Of a DNA stretch of 64,000 bases, positions 8,494 to 17,055 are shown one piece after another. Every line of letters begins with the position of its first letter. The stretch's first letter is position 1. Below the pieces are notes generated by a model. The model was given only the letters and a program-made list of their open reading frames with translations, did not search any database and was not told where the DNA came from. The translations under genes and the position numbers were made by a program. The stretch comes from Macondimonas sp045864775 (GTDB lineage Bacteria > Pseudomonadota > Gammaproteobacteria > UBA5335): the NCBI GenBank assembly GCA_045864775.1, contig BTVR01000002.1, forward strand, positions 1-64,000. Reading direction: 5' to 3'.

Positions 8494-10455
8494 CTATCCA
8501 CCGAGCAGCCGTTGTTCGGCCCGCTCGAGCTGCGACGCGGTCCCGAGCAGAACCAACGTGTCGTTGGCCTTGAGATGAACATCATCGGACGGGTCCTGGC
8601 CTGTTACCGATCCTCGGCGCAGCGCCTGCACGCGGACGCCGATCTGATCCAGCCGGAGGTCGCCCAGCCGGCGGTTGACCGCATGCGCCGTATCGGGGAG
8701 CACCACGGGGTGGACGACTTCCAGCGGGTTTCCGCGGACATCGGCGAGCTTTGATCGCTCGCCATGCAGATACCCGTGTAACAGGCGGTAGCGCTCATGG
8801 CGTGCTCGCTGGATGTGCTCCTGGACTCGCTCGGAGGGAACGCCAAGCAGTTCCAGAACGTGCGAAACGAGCATTAGACTGCTTTCCAGTGTTTCGGGGA
8901 CGATGCCGGTCGCGCCAGCGCGTTGAAGCGCCTCCCAATGGCGATCGTCTGACGTACGGACCAGAACGGGCAGGTCGGGGCGCAACAGCCGGACTTCCTC
9001 GAGGATGCGTAGCGCGTCTTTGTCGTTGTTGAAAGCGATCACGAGCAGCCGCGCGCGCGCCAGACCCGCCTTGCGCAACAGGGAGCGCTGGCGCGAGTCG
9101 CCGAACAGCACAGACTCGCCGGCTGCCAAGGCTTCGCGGACGCGTAGCGTATCACTGTCGATGGCGATGTAGGGGATTTGCTCGCGCTGGAGAAAACGCG
9201 CGATGGCCTGGCCGACACGCCCGAATCCGCACAGGATGACGTGCGGTTCCTTGCCCGTTTCGGCGAGGAACGCGGTGTCTGCAGGGCCGTCCGGCGCGCG
9301 CTCGATCCGCCGGGTCCACCGCGGGGCCGCCTTCAGCAGGACGGGGGTTACCATCATGCTCAGCATGATGCTGGAAAAGAGCAGCGACTGCTGGGCGGTT
9401 GTGACCGCGCCGTAGGCGCCGCCCAGGGTGAGCAGGGCAAAGCCGAACTCGCCGCCCTGGGCCAGCGCGAAGGCCGCCAGCAGGGCGGTGCGGCGGGATT
9501 CGCCCATCAGCATCGACAAGCCCGTGACCAACGCGGCCTTGATGCCCATGAACCCCAGCGTCAACAGCAGCACCCAATGAAACTGGGCCACCAATTGCGA
9601 GGGCCGGATCAGCATGCCGACCGCGACGAAGAAGATCCCCAACAGCACGTCCCGGAACGGCCGAATCTCTGCCTCGATCTGATGGCGGAAATGGCTCTCA
9701 CCGAGCAGCATGCCGGCCATGAAGGCGCCGAGCGCCATGGAAAGTCCCATCAATTGGGTCAGCGCCGCGGCGGCGAGGATGACGACCAGTACCGCCAGCA
9801 CGAACAGCTCTTCGATGTGGGTCCGGGCGACACCGCTGAACAAGGGCGGCAGGATCCGAGGACCCATGATGAGCAAGCCGCCCAGCAGCACCATCGATTT
9901 AGCGACGGTCCAGAGCAGGGACGAAATCACCGCATCGCCAGAGCCGCCGAGGGATGGCAGGATCGCCAGAAAGAACACAGACGCCAAGTCCTGAAACAAC
10001 AGGACGGCCACGGCGATCTGTCCGAAGCGCTGGTGCAGCTGGTGATTTCGGGCCAACTCGCGACTGACCACTGCGGTCGAGGACAGCGCCAATGCGGCTG
10101 CCAGAACGCCGCTCGTGGTCCACGAGATCCCGAACGACAGCGCGATGCCGCCAAATACCGCCAAGGTGAGCGCGACCTGCCCGAGGCCGATGCCAAGCAC
10201 CAACCGCCGCATGGCCCGCATCTTGGGCAACGCGAATTCCAGGCCGAGCGAGAAGAGCAGAAAGACGACCCCGAACTCGGCCAACTGAGTGACCGATTCG
10301 GGCCGCGAGATCCAGCCGAAGCCGCCCGGTCCGATCAGCAGGCCAACGAGGATGTAGGCCAGGATCGGCGAAATGCGCAGGGGATAGCAGAGCGACAGGA
10401 CGGCCAGCGAGCTGGCCAGCAGGATGAGCAGCTCAAGGAACAGTCCATGGGCCAT
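8494..10455 (-). CDS. CPA2 family K+/H+ antiporter with TrkA-N/TrkA-C domains (KefB/YbaL-like)
   Basis: 653-residue inner-membrane cation:proton antiporter. About 12 hydrophobic segments fill residues 1-390, with LAEFGVVFLLFSLGLEF and LAFALAQGGEFGFALL-type motifs. A cytosolic RCK/TrkA-N domain begins near 405 with the nucleotide-binding GFGRVGQAIARFL, and a TrkA-C domain ends the protein. Such proteins exchange K+ or Na+ for protons and are gated by nucleotides or glutathione adducts; the ion cannot be told from sequence. It heads the minus-strand operon ending with the DUF442 gene. Confidence 0.9.
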   Translation of the reverse strand: MAHGLFLELLILLASSLAVLSLCYPLRISPILAYILVGLLIGPGGFGWISRPESVTQLAEFGVVFLLFSLGLEFALPKMRAMRRLVLGIGLGQVALTLAVFGGIALSFGISWTTSGVLAAALALSSTAVVSRELARNHQLHQRFGQIAVAVLLFQDLASVFFLAILPSLGGSGDAVISSLLWTVAKSMVLLGGLLIMGPRILPPLFSGVARTHIEELFVLAVLVVILAAAALTQLMGLSMALGAFMAGMLLGESHFRHQIEAEIRPFRDVLLGIFFVAVGMLIRPSQLVAQFHWVLLLTLGFMGIKAALVTGLSMLMGESRRTALLAAFALAQGGEFGFALLTLGGAYGAVTTAQQSLLFSSIMLSMMVTPVLLKAAPRWTRRIERAPDGPADTAFLAETGKEPHVILCGFGRVGQAIARFLQREQIPYIAIDSDTLRVREALAAGESVLFGDSRQRSLLRKAGLARARLLVIAFNNDKDALRILEEVRLLRPDLPVLVRTSDDRHWEALQRAGATGIVPETLESSLMLVSHVLELLGVPSERVQEHIQRARHERYRLLHGYLHGERSKLADVRGNPLEVVHPVVLPDTAHAVNRRLGDLRLDQIGVRVQALRRGSVTGQDPSDDVHLKANDTLVLLGTASQLERAEQRLLGG

Positions 10456-10521
10456 GGAAATCGCGCCGATCGGTGGCAGGTTTCGAAGCGACTATATCAC
10501 TCCGGCCCCCCACATCCGGGA

Positions 10522-11208
10522 TCAGTTGGCGGCGTGCTGGCTTTCCTTGGCGATCAGATAGTCCATCACCTTGAGCGTTTCGGAGAGCTTGGCTTCCTTT
10601 TCCTGCACATGCTGCTGGAAGCCCGGCGATACGATGTACTTGCCGTTGATCACGAACGCGGGCGTCCCCAGCAACAGGATGCCGAAGCGTTCCCATTGCG
10701 CCTGGGCCTGCTTGAGCTTGGTGCGCACCGCGAAGGAATCGTAGGCGGCGGTGAAGGCCTTTTTGTCGACGCCCTGCTTGGCGACGAAATCCGCCATCCG
10801 CGCGGGGCTGTCCAGCCGTTCCTTGTCCTGGTGAATGGCCTTGAACAGGGGGCCGTTGAGCTTGTCTGCTGCCCCGAGTGTTTCCAGCGCGTAGTAGGAC
10901 TGTCCATAGACACCCCAACTGCGGCGGAAAAAGTCGGGGCCATGCGTCACTCGCAGGAAATCGATCCGGTCCGCGCGCGCCTTGGTCCAGGATTCCAGCG
11001 AGGGCTCGATGTCATAGCAAATGTGGCAGCCGTAGGAAAAGAACTCTGCGACCTCGACCTTGGTGCCGCCGGCGACGCGTTGCGGGTTTTCGACGACCCG
11101 ATACTGAACCCCTTCCTTGTAGTTCGGGTCGGCGGCGGCAATGCCTGCCAACAGTAACAGGCTGGCGATCAGCCAGCCTTTGGCGAAGAAACCAAATCCG
11201 TGTCGCAT
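10522..11208 (-). CDS. dsbA: Periplasmic thiol:disulfide interchange protein DsbA
   Basis: Introduces disulfides into exported proteins. The ATG at 11208 gives 228 residues with a signal peptide (about 1-26); an upstream TTG at 11226 would overlap the cytochrome gene. The thioredoxin active site is CHIC at 61-64 and the cis-proline loop is LLGTPAFVI. CHIC differs from the common CPHC, which may change the redox potential. It follows the cytochrome c4 gene by 14 bases, a common gammaproteobacterial pairing. Confidence 0.93.
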   Translation of the reverse strand: MRHGFGFFAKGWLIASLLLLAGIAAADPNYKEGVQYRVVENPQRVAGGTKVEVAEFFSYGCHICYDIEPSLESWTKARADRIDFLRVTHGPDFFRRSWGVYGQSYYALETLGAADKLNGPLFKAIHQDKERLDSPARMADFVAKQGVDKKAFTAAYDSFAVRTKLKQAQAQWERFGILLLGTPAFVINGKYIVSPGFQQHVQEKEAKLSETLKVMDYLIAKESQHAAN

Positions 11209-11222
11209 GCGCCCGCTCCCGA

Positions 11223-11834
11223 TCAATGAAGGCCTTCGATGTAGGAGGATACCGCTTCGATCTCCTGATTGCTCATGCGCGTGGCGATGCTTTTCATGAT
11301 CTGGCTGGCCGGGGTGCCGGCACGCGTGCCGTTCCGGTAGGCCTCAAGCTGAAGCTTGGTATAGGCAGCATGCTGACCTGCAATGTGCGGATAGCCGGCC
11401 GGTCCAGTGCCCGAGCCGCGCGGCCCGTGGCAGGCCATGCAGGCCGAAACGCCCGATTCCTTGTTGCCGCCGCGGTAGAGCTTGCCCCCTGCCTCCGCCA
11501 GCGCCGGATCCGCGCCCCCGACCTGGGGCCGCTGTTTGGCGAAGTAGGCCGCGAGGTCGGCCATGTCCTCATCACTCAGCCCCATCGCCATGGGCGTCAT
11601 CAGGGGATTCTGGCGTTTGCCTTCCTTGAAGGCCTTGAGCTGTCCCACGACGTACTCGGCGTTCTGCCCGGCGAGCTTGGGCCACTGGCCGTTGGTGCTG
11701 TTGCCGTCGAGACCATGACAGGCCGCGCAGGGCGCCGCTTTCTGCTGTCCCGCTTCGGGGTTGCCGGCCGCGACCGCGCTGCCGGCCACGCACAACCCGA
11801 CGAGCATCAAGCCCGCGGCAATCAGTCTGTTCAT
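11223..11834 (-). CDS. Diheme cytochrome c4
   Basis: 203-residue exported electron carrier with a signal peptide (about 1-23) and two class I heme c sites, CAACH at 36-40 and CMACH at 132-136. Each sits in a half of similar layout, as expected for the duplicated c4 fold. Such proteins deliver electrons to terminal oxidases, often cbb3 or aa3 type. It is probably transcribed with dsbA. engB runs divergently upstream with about 150 bases between them. Confidence 0.95.
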   Translation of the reverse strand: MNRLIAAGLMLVGLCVAGSAVAAGNPEAGQQKAAPCAACHGLDGNSTNGQWPKLAGQNAEYVVGQLKAFKEGKRQNPLMTPMAMGLSDEDMADLAAYFAKQRPQVGGADPALAEAGGKLYRGGNKESGVSACMACHGPRGSGTGPAGYPHIAGQHAAYTKLQLEAYRNGTRAGTPASQIMKSIATRMSNQEIEAVSSYIEGLH

Positions 11835-11987
11835 GGGAAATGCGCCTCCTGATCTGGCATGCTGAATGGCCGAGAGCCGGAAAGGGCGTCACCGAACGCG
11901 CGGGGATCCGATCTCGCAAGCGCGCAATTCTACAACGTTGGGACCAAAGCCGGTCAACCGACGCGGTCAAGAGGAACCATCGATCTC

Positions 11988-12596
11988 ATGCGGGACTACA
12001 ACGCAGCGGTTTTCGTAAAGAGCGTGGCGCAGCTGATGCAGTTGCCCGCCGACGATCTGGCGGAGGTGGCCTTCGCCGGACGCTCCAACGCCGGCAAATC
12101 GAGCGCGCTCAATGCCATCACGCAACGTCGCGCGCTTGCCCGCACCAGCCGCACGCCCGGCCGAACGCAACTGCTCAACTTCTTCGCCCTTCCGTGCGGC
12201 ATGCGACTCGTCGATCTGCCCGGTTATGGCTACGCCGATGTGCCGCTGGCCGTCCGGCAGGAATGGTCGGCGCTCGTGGAAGGCTATCTGCGCGACCGCC
12301 AAAGCCTCAAGGGCGTGGTGCTGGTCATGGATGTGCGTCACCCCCTCACGCCGTTCGATCGCCAGATGCTGGATTGGTGCGTGGCATGCGGCCTCGCCTG
12401 CCACGTGTTGCTGACCAAGGCGGACAAGCTCGGACGCGGCGCTGCCGGCAATGCGCTGCTCGCCGTGCGCCGCACGCTGGCGCAGACCGCGCCGGGTGCC
12501 GGCGTGCAGTTGTTCTCGGCCGTCTCGCATCAAGGCATCGACGAGGCACGTCAGCGGCTGGAGTCGTGGTTTGACGAGGCTCGTATCCCCGAATAA
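11988..12596 (+). CDS. engB: Ribosome biogenesis GTPase EngB (YihA/YsxC)
   Basis: Essential GTPase that helps assemble the large ribosomal subunit. From the ATG at 11988 it has 202 residues: P-loop GRSNAGKSS at 31-39, G3 DLPGYGYAD, G4 TKADKL and G5 FSAVS. The frame is open further upstream, but that extension has no homology-like character. A GAGGA lies 12 bases before the ATG. It converges on polA, the same arrangement as E. coli yihA and polA. Confidence 0.95.
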   Translation: MRDYNAAVFVKSVAQLMQLPADDLAEVAFAGRSNAGKSSALNAITQRRALARTSRTPGRTQLLNFFALPCGMRLVDLPGYGYADVPLAVRQEWSALVEGYLRDRQSLKGVVLVMDVRHPLTPFDRQMLDWCVACGLACHVLLTKADKLGRGAAGNALLAVRRTLAQTAPGAGVQLFSAVSHQGIDEARQRLESWFDEARIPE

Positions 12597-12633
12597 AAAA
12601 AACCGCGATGGCCGAAGGGGGAAGCCATCGCGG
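12595..12633 (-). terminator. Intrinsic terminator of the sRNA candidate/polA
   Basis: Perfect 10-bp stem (CCGCGATGGC at 12603-12612 with GCCATCGCGG at 12624-12633), 11-nt loop, followed on the minus strand by eight U from 12602 to 12595. The U-run overlaps the engB stop codon. The orientation fits transcripts coming from the polA side, not engB. Confidence 0.85.
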
Positions 12634-12710
12634 TCACAGCAGGCTGCGGCCTTGGGGGGAAGCCAGCGCGCCCACTTACTCAGGGTAGGAAGAGTATCGT
12701 TGCGATACTC
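12595..12710 (-). ncRNA. Candidate small RNA at the Spot 42/ErsA locus (engB-polA gap)
   Basis: A transcript of about 115 nt is predicted on the polA strand. It would begin at about 12710 with a perfect 8-bp hairpin (arms 12703-12710 and 12692-12699, 3-nt loop). It then has a C-rich middle and ends in an intrinsic terminator at 12595-12633. The motif GGCTTCCCCC occurs twice, once in the middle (about 12655-12666) and once in the terminator loop, where it could pair with Shine-Dalgarno sequences. A sigmaE-like promoter lies at the right distance. E. coli Spot 42 and Pseudomonas ErsA occupy the same polA-engB gap. No expression evidence is available here. Confidence 0.55.
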
Positions 12711-12716
12711 GAATAC

Positions 12717-12744
12717 ATAGACCGGGCCGTTTCGCCGAAGTTCC
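12717..12744 (-). promoter_or_regulatory. SigmaE/AlgU-type promoter for the sRNA candidate
   Basis: On the minus strand GGAACTT (12744-12738) is followed after 15 bases by GTCTAT (12722-12717). This matches the extracytoplasmic sigmaE/AlgU consensus GGAACTT-N15-GTCTAA at all but one position. The predicted start lies at about 12710, where the 5' hairpin begins. ErsA of Pseudomonas is driven by AlgU from the same locus. Confidence 0.6.
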
Positions 12745-12808
12745 AGCGGTCCCGAAAAAAAACATACATCCGCGAATGGCTGCTATAACGTCTTGTCTCT
12801 AAAGACGC

Positions 12809-15541
12809 TTAACTCCCGTGGGCAGCGTCCCAGTTCGCGCCGACGCCCGCTTCCACTTCCAGCGGCACGGCCAGATCCGCCGCGCCGCGCATGCGCGCCA
12901 GTACACCCTCCCGGACCGATGCGACGGCATCGCCGGGCATCTCGAACACCAGTTCGTCATGCACCTGCAGGATCATTCGTGCCGGCACGGCCTCCTCGCG
13001 GATCCAGCGATCGATGGCGATCATGGCGCGCTTGATGATGTCCGCTGCAGTGCCCTGCATGGGCGCGTTGATGGCGGTGCGTTCGGCGTACTGGCGCTGG
13101 CTCGCGTTGCGCGCCTGGATGTCCGGCACGTAGAGCCGGCGGCCGAACACGGTTTCCACATAGCCCTGCTCGCGCGCCCGGGCGCGGGTCTGGTCCATGA
13201 AGACGCGCACGCCGGGATAGCGTTCGAAGTAGAGATCGACGTAGCGCTGCGCCGCATCGCGCGCGATGCCCAACTGGCGCGCCAGCCCGAAGGCCGACAT
13301 ACCGTAGATGAGGCCGAAGTTGATGGCCTTGGCGGCGCGGCGCTGATCGCCCTGCACCTGATCCAGCGGCACGCCGAACACCTCCGCGGCCGTGGCGCGG
13401 TGCACGTCCTCGCCCTGTGCGAAGGCCTGGCACAGCCGGGCGTCTCCGGACAGGTGGGCCATGATGCGCAGCTCGATCTGGGAATAGTCGGCCGAGAGCA
13501 GCACATGCCCTGGATCGGCGATGAAGGCCTGGCGGATGCGGCGGCCCTGCGCGGTGCGCACGGGGATGTTCTGCAGATTGGGATCGGCCGAGGACAGCCG
13601 GCCTGTGGCGGCAACGGCCTGCTGATAGGAGGTGTGGATGCGCCCGGTGCGCGGGTCGATCTGCGCCGGCAGCTTGTCGGTGTAGGTCGACTTGAGCTTG
13701 GCCAGGCTGCGGTAATCCAGGATCAGCCGCGGTAGCGGGTAATCGGCGGCGAGTTCCTGCAGCACGTCCTCGGCCGTCGACGGCTGGCCGGTGGGCGTCT
13801 TGCGCACGACCGGCAGGCCCAGCTTGTCGAAGAGGATTTCCTGGAGCTGCTTGGGCGAATCGAGGTTGAACGGGCTGCCGGCTTCGCGTTGCGCCGCCTC
13901 GCGCAGACGCGCCATCTCGGCCGACAGCTCCGCGCTCTGGGCGTGCAGCAGCGCTGCGTCGACGCGCACGCCGGTACGCTCCATCCGCCCCAGCACGGGC
14001 AGCAGCGGCATCTCGAGCGTGGTGTAGATCGCTTCCAGCGCCGGGACCGCCTGCAGCCGCGGCCCCATCACCCGGTGCAGGCGCAGCGCGATGTCGGCGT
14101 CCTCGGCCCCGTAACGGGTCGCGGTCTCGATGGGTACGGCGGCAAAGGGAATCTGCTTGGCGCCCTTGCCGGTCACCGACTCGTAGGTCATCGTCGCGAC
14201 GCCGAGTTCGCGCAAGGCCATTGAGTCCAGGTCGTGCCGCGCCGTACTGTCCAGCACATAGGACTCGAGCATCGTGTCGTGGCGGATGCCACCCAGGCGG
14301 ATGCCGTGGTTTTCCAGCACCGCGCGGTCGTATTTGAGGTTCTGGCCGAGCTTGGGGCGGGCATCATCCTCCAGCAAGGGCCTGAGCCGCGCCAGGGTTG
14401 CCTCGCGGTCGAGTTGCGGCGCGGCCTCCAGCCCTTCGTGCGCGAGCGGGATGTAGATCGCCTCCCCCGGATCGACGGCGAAGGAGATGCCGACGATACG
14501 GGCCTGGAGGCTGTTCAGGCTGGTGGTTTCGGTGTCCAGCGCGATCAGCTCGGCCGCTTCCAGGCGCGCCACCCAGTGTTCCAGCTCGGCGGCTTCGCGG
14601 ATGCAGTGATAACGCGGCGGCTCGTCGGAGCCCGCGGTCGCGACTGGCGTGGCCGTCCTCGGGATTGCGCCACCTTCGCCTTTCAACTCGCGCAGCAGCC
14701 CGCCCAGTTCCAGTTCCTGCGCCAAACCGAGCAGGGCCGCGGTATCGGCCGGCACGGGATGCAGTTCGTCGAGCGACGCCTCCAAGGTCACGTCCGTGCG
14801 AATGCGCGCCAGTTCGCGGGAAAGCGCCAATTGTTCAAGATGCTCGCGCAGCGACGCGCCGACCTTGCCGACGATCGTGTCGGCCGCGGCCACGAGCGCG
14901 TCGAGGCTGCCGTAGGTGCTGAGCCATTTGGCCGCGGTCTTGGGCCCGACCTGGGGCACGCCCGGGATGTTGTCGCTGGTGTCGCCGATCAGGGCGAGAT
15001 AATCGACGATGCATTCGGGCGGCACGCCGAACTTGGCCACGACGCCTGCGCGGTCGAGCCAGCTGCCGGTCATGGTGTTGACCAGGGCGACATGCCCATC
15101 GACGAGCTGCGCCATGTCCTTGTCACCGGTGGAGATGACCGTCTCCAGCTGCCGCTCGGCCGCCTGCCGGGCGAGGGTGCCGATGACGTCGTCCGCCTCC
15201 ACGCCGGCGACTTCCAGCAGCGGCACGCCCATGGCGCGGATCAGCGCCTTGAGCGGCTCGACTTGGCGGGCCAGATCGTCCGGCATGGCGGGCCGATGCG
15301 CCTTGTAGGCCTGGAACAAGTCATCGCGAAAGGTCTTGCCGCGCGCATCGAACACCACCGCCAGGCGCTGCGGCTGCAACTCCTGAATCAGCTTGCGCAG
15401 CATGTTGTAGACGCCCAGCACCGCGCCGGTGGGGCGGCCGTCTCGGGTGCTGAGCGGCGGCAGGGCGTGGAAGGCACGGTAGAGATAGCCGGAACCGTCC
15501 ACCAGGACCAGCGGCACGGGCGGGGCAGGTGGCAGCATCAT
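12809..15541 (-). CDS. polA: DNA polymerase I
   Basis: 910-residue polymerase for Okazaki fragment processing and excision repair. The N-terminal 5'-3' exonuclease spans about 1-290. The 3'-5' proofreading domain retains its catalytic acids (LIALDTETTSL near 335). The polymerase domain has motif A DYSQIELRIMAHLSGD, motif B KAINFGLIYGMSAFG and motif C LQVHDELVFE. It starts 7 bases after the lysA stop, so it is probably co-transcribed with lptM-lysA. Confidence 0.97.
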   Translation of the reverse strand: MMLPPAPPVPLVLVDGSGYLYRAFHALPPLSTRDGRPTGAVLGVYNMLRKLIQELQPQRLAVVFDARGKTFRDDLFQAYKAHRPAMPDDLARQVEPLKALIRAMGVPLLEVAGVEADDVIGTLARQAAERQLETVISTGDKDMAQLVDGHVALVNTMTGSWLDRAGVVAKFGVPPECIVDYLALIGDTSDNIPGVPQVGPKTAAKWLSTYGSLDALVAAADTIVGKVGASLREHLEQLALSRELARIRTDVTLEASLDELHPVPADTAALLGLAQELELGGLLRELKGEGGAIPRTATPVATAGSDEPPRYHCIREAAELEHWVARLEAAELIALDTETTSLNSLQARIVGISFAVDPGEAIYIPLAHEGLEAAPQLDREATLARLRPLLEDDARPKLGQNLKYDRAVLENHGIRLGGIRHDTMLESYVLDSTARHDLDSMALRELGVATMTYESVTGKGAKQIPFAAVPIETATRYGAEDADIALRLHRVMGPRLQAVPALEAIYTTLEMPLLPVLGRMERTGVRVDAALLHAQSAELSAEMARLREAAQREAGSPFNLDSPKQLQEILFDKLGLPVVRKTPTGQPSTAEDVLQELAADYPLPRLILDYRSLAKLKSTYTDKLPAQIDPRTGRIHTSYQQAVAATGRLSSADPNLQNIPVRTAQGRRIRQAFIADPGHVLLSADYSQIELRIMAHLSGDARLCQAFAQGEDVHRATAAEVFGVPLDQVQGDQRRAAKAINFGLIYGMSAFGLARQLGIARDAAQRYVDLYFERYPGVRVFMDQTRARAREQGYVETVFGRRLYVPDIQARNASQRQYAERTAINAPMQGTAADIIKRAMIAIDRWIREEAVPARMILQVHDELVFEMPGDAVASVREGVLARMRGAADLAVPLEVEAGVGANWDAAHGS

Positions 15542-15548
15542 GGCCGCC

Positions 15549-16799
15549 TCAATCCGGCAGCACGCTTTCGCCGGCCCACAGATCGATGACGGATTCGCGC
15601 GTGCGCGCCACGTGGATTCGGTCGCCGTCCACCAACAGCTCCGGCGGCCGGGGCCGGGCGTTGTACTGCGAGGCCATCACGAAGCCGTAGGCGCCTGCCG
15701 AACGCACGGCGAGCAGATCGCCTTCGGCGATGCGCAGCGGCCGCGCCTTGCCCAGGAAGTCGGCCGTTTCGCACACCGGGCCGACCACGTCGTAGGTCGC
15801 CTCGGGCCGGTCCGGTTGCTCGCGCACCGTCACGATCTCCTGCCAGGCCTGATACAGCGCGGGACGCAGCAGATCGTTCATGCCCGCATCGACGATGGCG
15901 AAATGCCGCTCGCCCTGGGCTTTGAGGTACTCGACGCGCGTGAGCAGGATGCCCGCATTGCCGACCAGCACACGGCCCGGTTCCAGGATCAGCTCCAGGG
16001 CCCGGCCGTGCAATCGCTCACGCAGCGCCGCGGCATACGCGGCCGGATCCGGCGGCGTTTCGTCCCGGTAGCGGATGCCCAGCCCGCCGCCGACGTCCAG
16101 ATGCTGCAGCGCGATCCCGCGCTCGGCCAGTCGATCGACCAGCTTGAGCACGCGATCCAGCGCATCGACGAAGGGCGCGGTTTTGGTGAGCTGCGAGCCG
16201 ATGTGGCAATCCACGCCCACCACCCGGATCCCGGGTGCGTCGGCCGCGCGCGCGTAGGCCGCTTCGGCCTCGCTGATGGCGATGCCGAACTTGTTGTCCT
16301 TCAAGCCTGTGGCGATGTAGGGATGGGTCTGCGCGTCCACGTCGGGATTGACGCGCAGCGAGACCGGCGCGGCAACGCCGTGGGCACGGGCGATGCGATC
16401 CAGGCGCTCGAGTTCGGCGATCGACTCGACATTGAAGCAGCGGATGCCGACCGAGAGCGCGTGTTCCAGCTCCGCCGCGCGCTTGCCGACGCCGGAAAAC
16501 ACCACCTTGGCCGGATCACCGCCGGCATGCAGCACACGCGCCAGCTCGCCGCCCGAAACGATGTCGAAGCCTGAACCCAGCCGCGCCAGGACGTTCAGCA
16601 CCGCGAGGTTCGCGTTCGCCTTCACGGCGTAGCAGATCAGATGCGGCTGATCGCCCAAGGCCTCGGTCATCACGCGAAAATGACGGGTCAGGGTGGCGCG
16701 CGAGTAGACGTAGGCCGGCGTGCCGTAGGCCGCGGCCAGCGCCTCCAGATCGACGTCCTCGGCATGCAGCCGCCCGTCGCGATAATGAAAATGATCCAT
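15549..16799 (-). CDS. lysA: Diaminopimelate decarboxylase
   Basis: PLP enzyme for the last step of lysine synthesis, meso-DAP to lysine. It has 416 residues with the PLP lysine in YAVKANANLAVL near 60, HIGSQ, the glycine-rich phosphate loop GGGLGIRY, EPGRVLVGNAG and the substrate-site Cys in PVCETADFL. It follows lptM by 10 bases. The usual downstream partner dapF is absent; polA takes its place. Confidence 0.97.
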   Translation of the reverse strand: MDHFHYRDGRLHAEDVDLEALAAAYGTPAYVYSRATLTRHFRVMTEALGDQPHLICYAVKANANLAVLNVLARLGSGFDIVSGGELARVLHAGGDPAKVVFSGVGKRAAELEHALSVGIRCFNVESIAELERLDRIARAHGVAAPVSLRVNPDVDAQTHPYIATGLKDNKFGIAISEAEAAYARAADAPGIRVVGVDCHIGSQLTKTAPFVDALDRVLKLVDRLAERGIALQHLDVGGGLGIRYRDETPPDPAAYAAALRERLHGRALELILEPGRVLVGNAGILLTRVEYLKAQGERHFAIVDAGMNDLLRPALYQAWQEIVTVREQPDRPEATYDVVGPVCETADFLGKARPLRIAEGDLLAVRSAGAYGFVMASQYNARPRPPELLVDGDRIHVARTRESVIDLWAGESVLPD

Positions 16800-16809
16800 G
16801 GGTCGGCGG

Positions 16810-16974
16810 TTACTCGGTGGGAGGCGAATCGGGCACGGCGGGCGTCGCGGCCGGTGGTGTCGCCGGCTTCTCGACCGGCCGCGTTTCGTCCGGTCGGTAC
16901 AGCTCGCCTTTCTGACCGCAGCCGGCGACCAGCAGCAGGCTCAGGGACAGCAGCACGAGGCGCGCTAGCGACAT
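16810..16974 (-). CDS. lptM: Small lipoprotein LptM (YifL family)
   Basis: 54-residue lipoprotein that assists maturation of the LptD/E lipopolysaccharide translocon in E. coli. A hydrophobic signal is followed by the lipobox LVAGC with Cys19 and the family hallmark CGQKGELYRP directly after it; the tail is rich in Pro, Ala and Thr. The LptM hallmark and its place directly upstream of lysA both match the family. Confidence 0.85.
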   Translation of the reverse strand: MSLARLVLLSLSLLLVAGCGQKGELYRPDETRPVEKPATPPAATPAVPDSPPTE

Positions 16975-17055
16975 GAGGATGATCCGCGATGGCAGGGAAA
17001 CGATAGGCGGCCAGTATAGTGGCGCGGCCTGCGCTTGCCCAATGCGGAGCGGGGC

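Noticed and set aside
9178..11157. 659-residue plus-strand open frame
   Set aside because: It lies antisense to the CPA2 antiporter and dsbA, is dominated by Gln, Arg and Gly from GC-rich third positions, and shows no domain.
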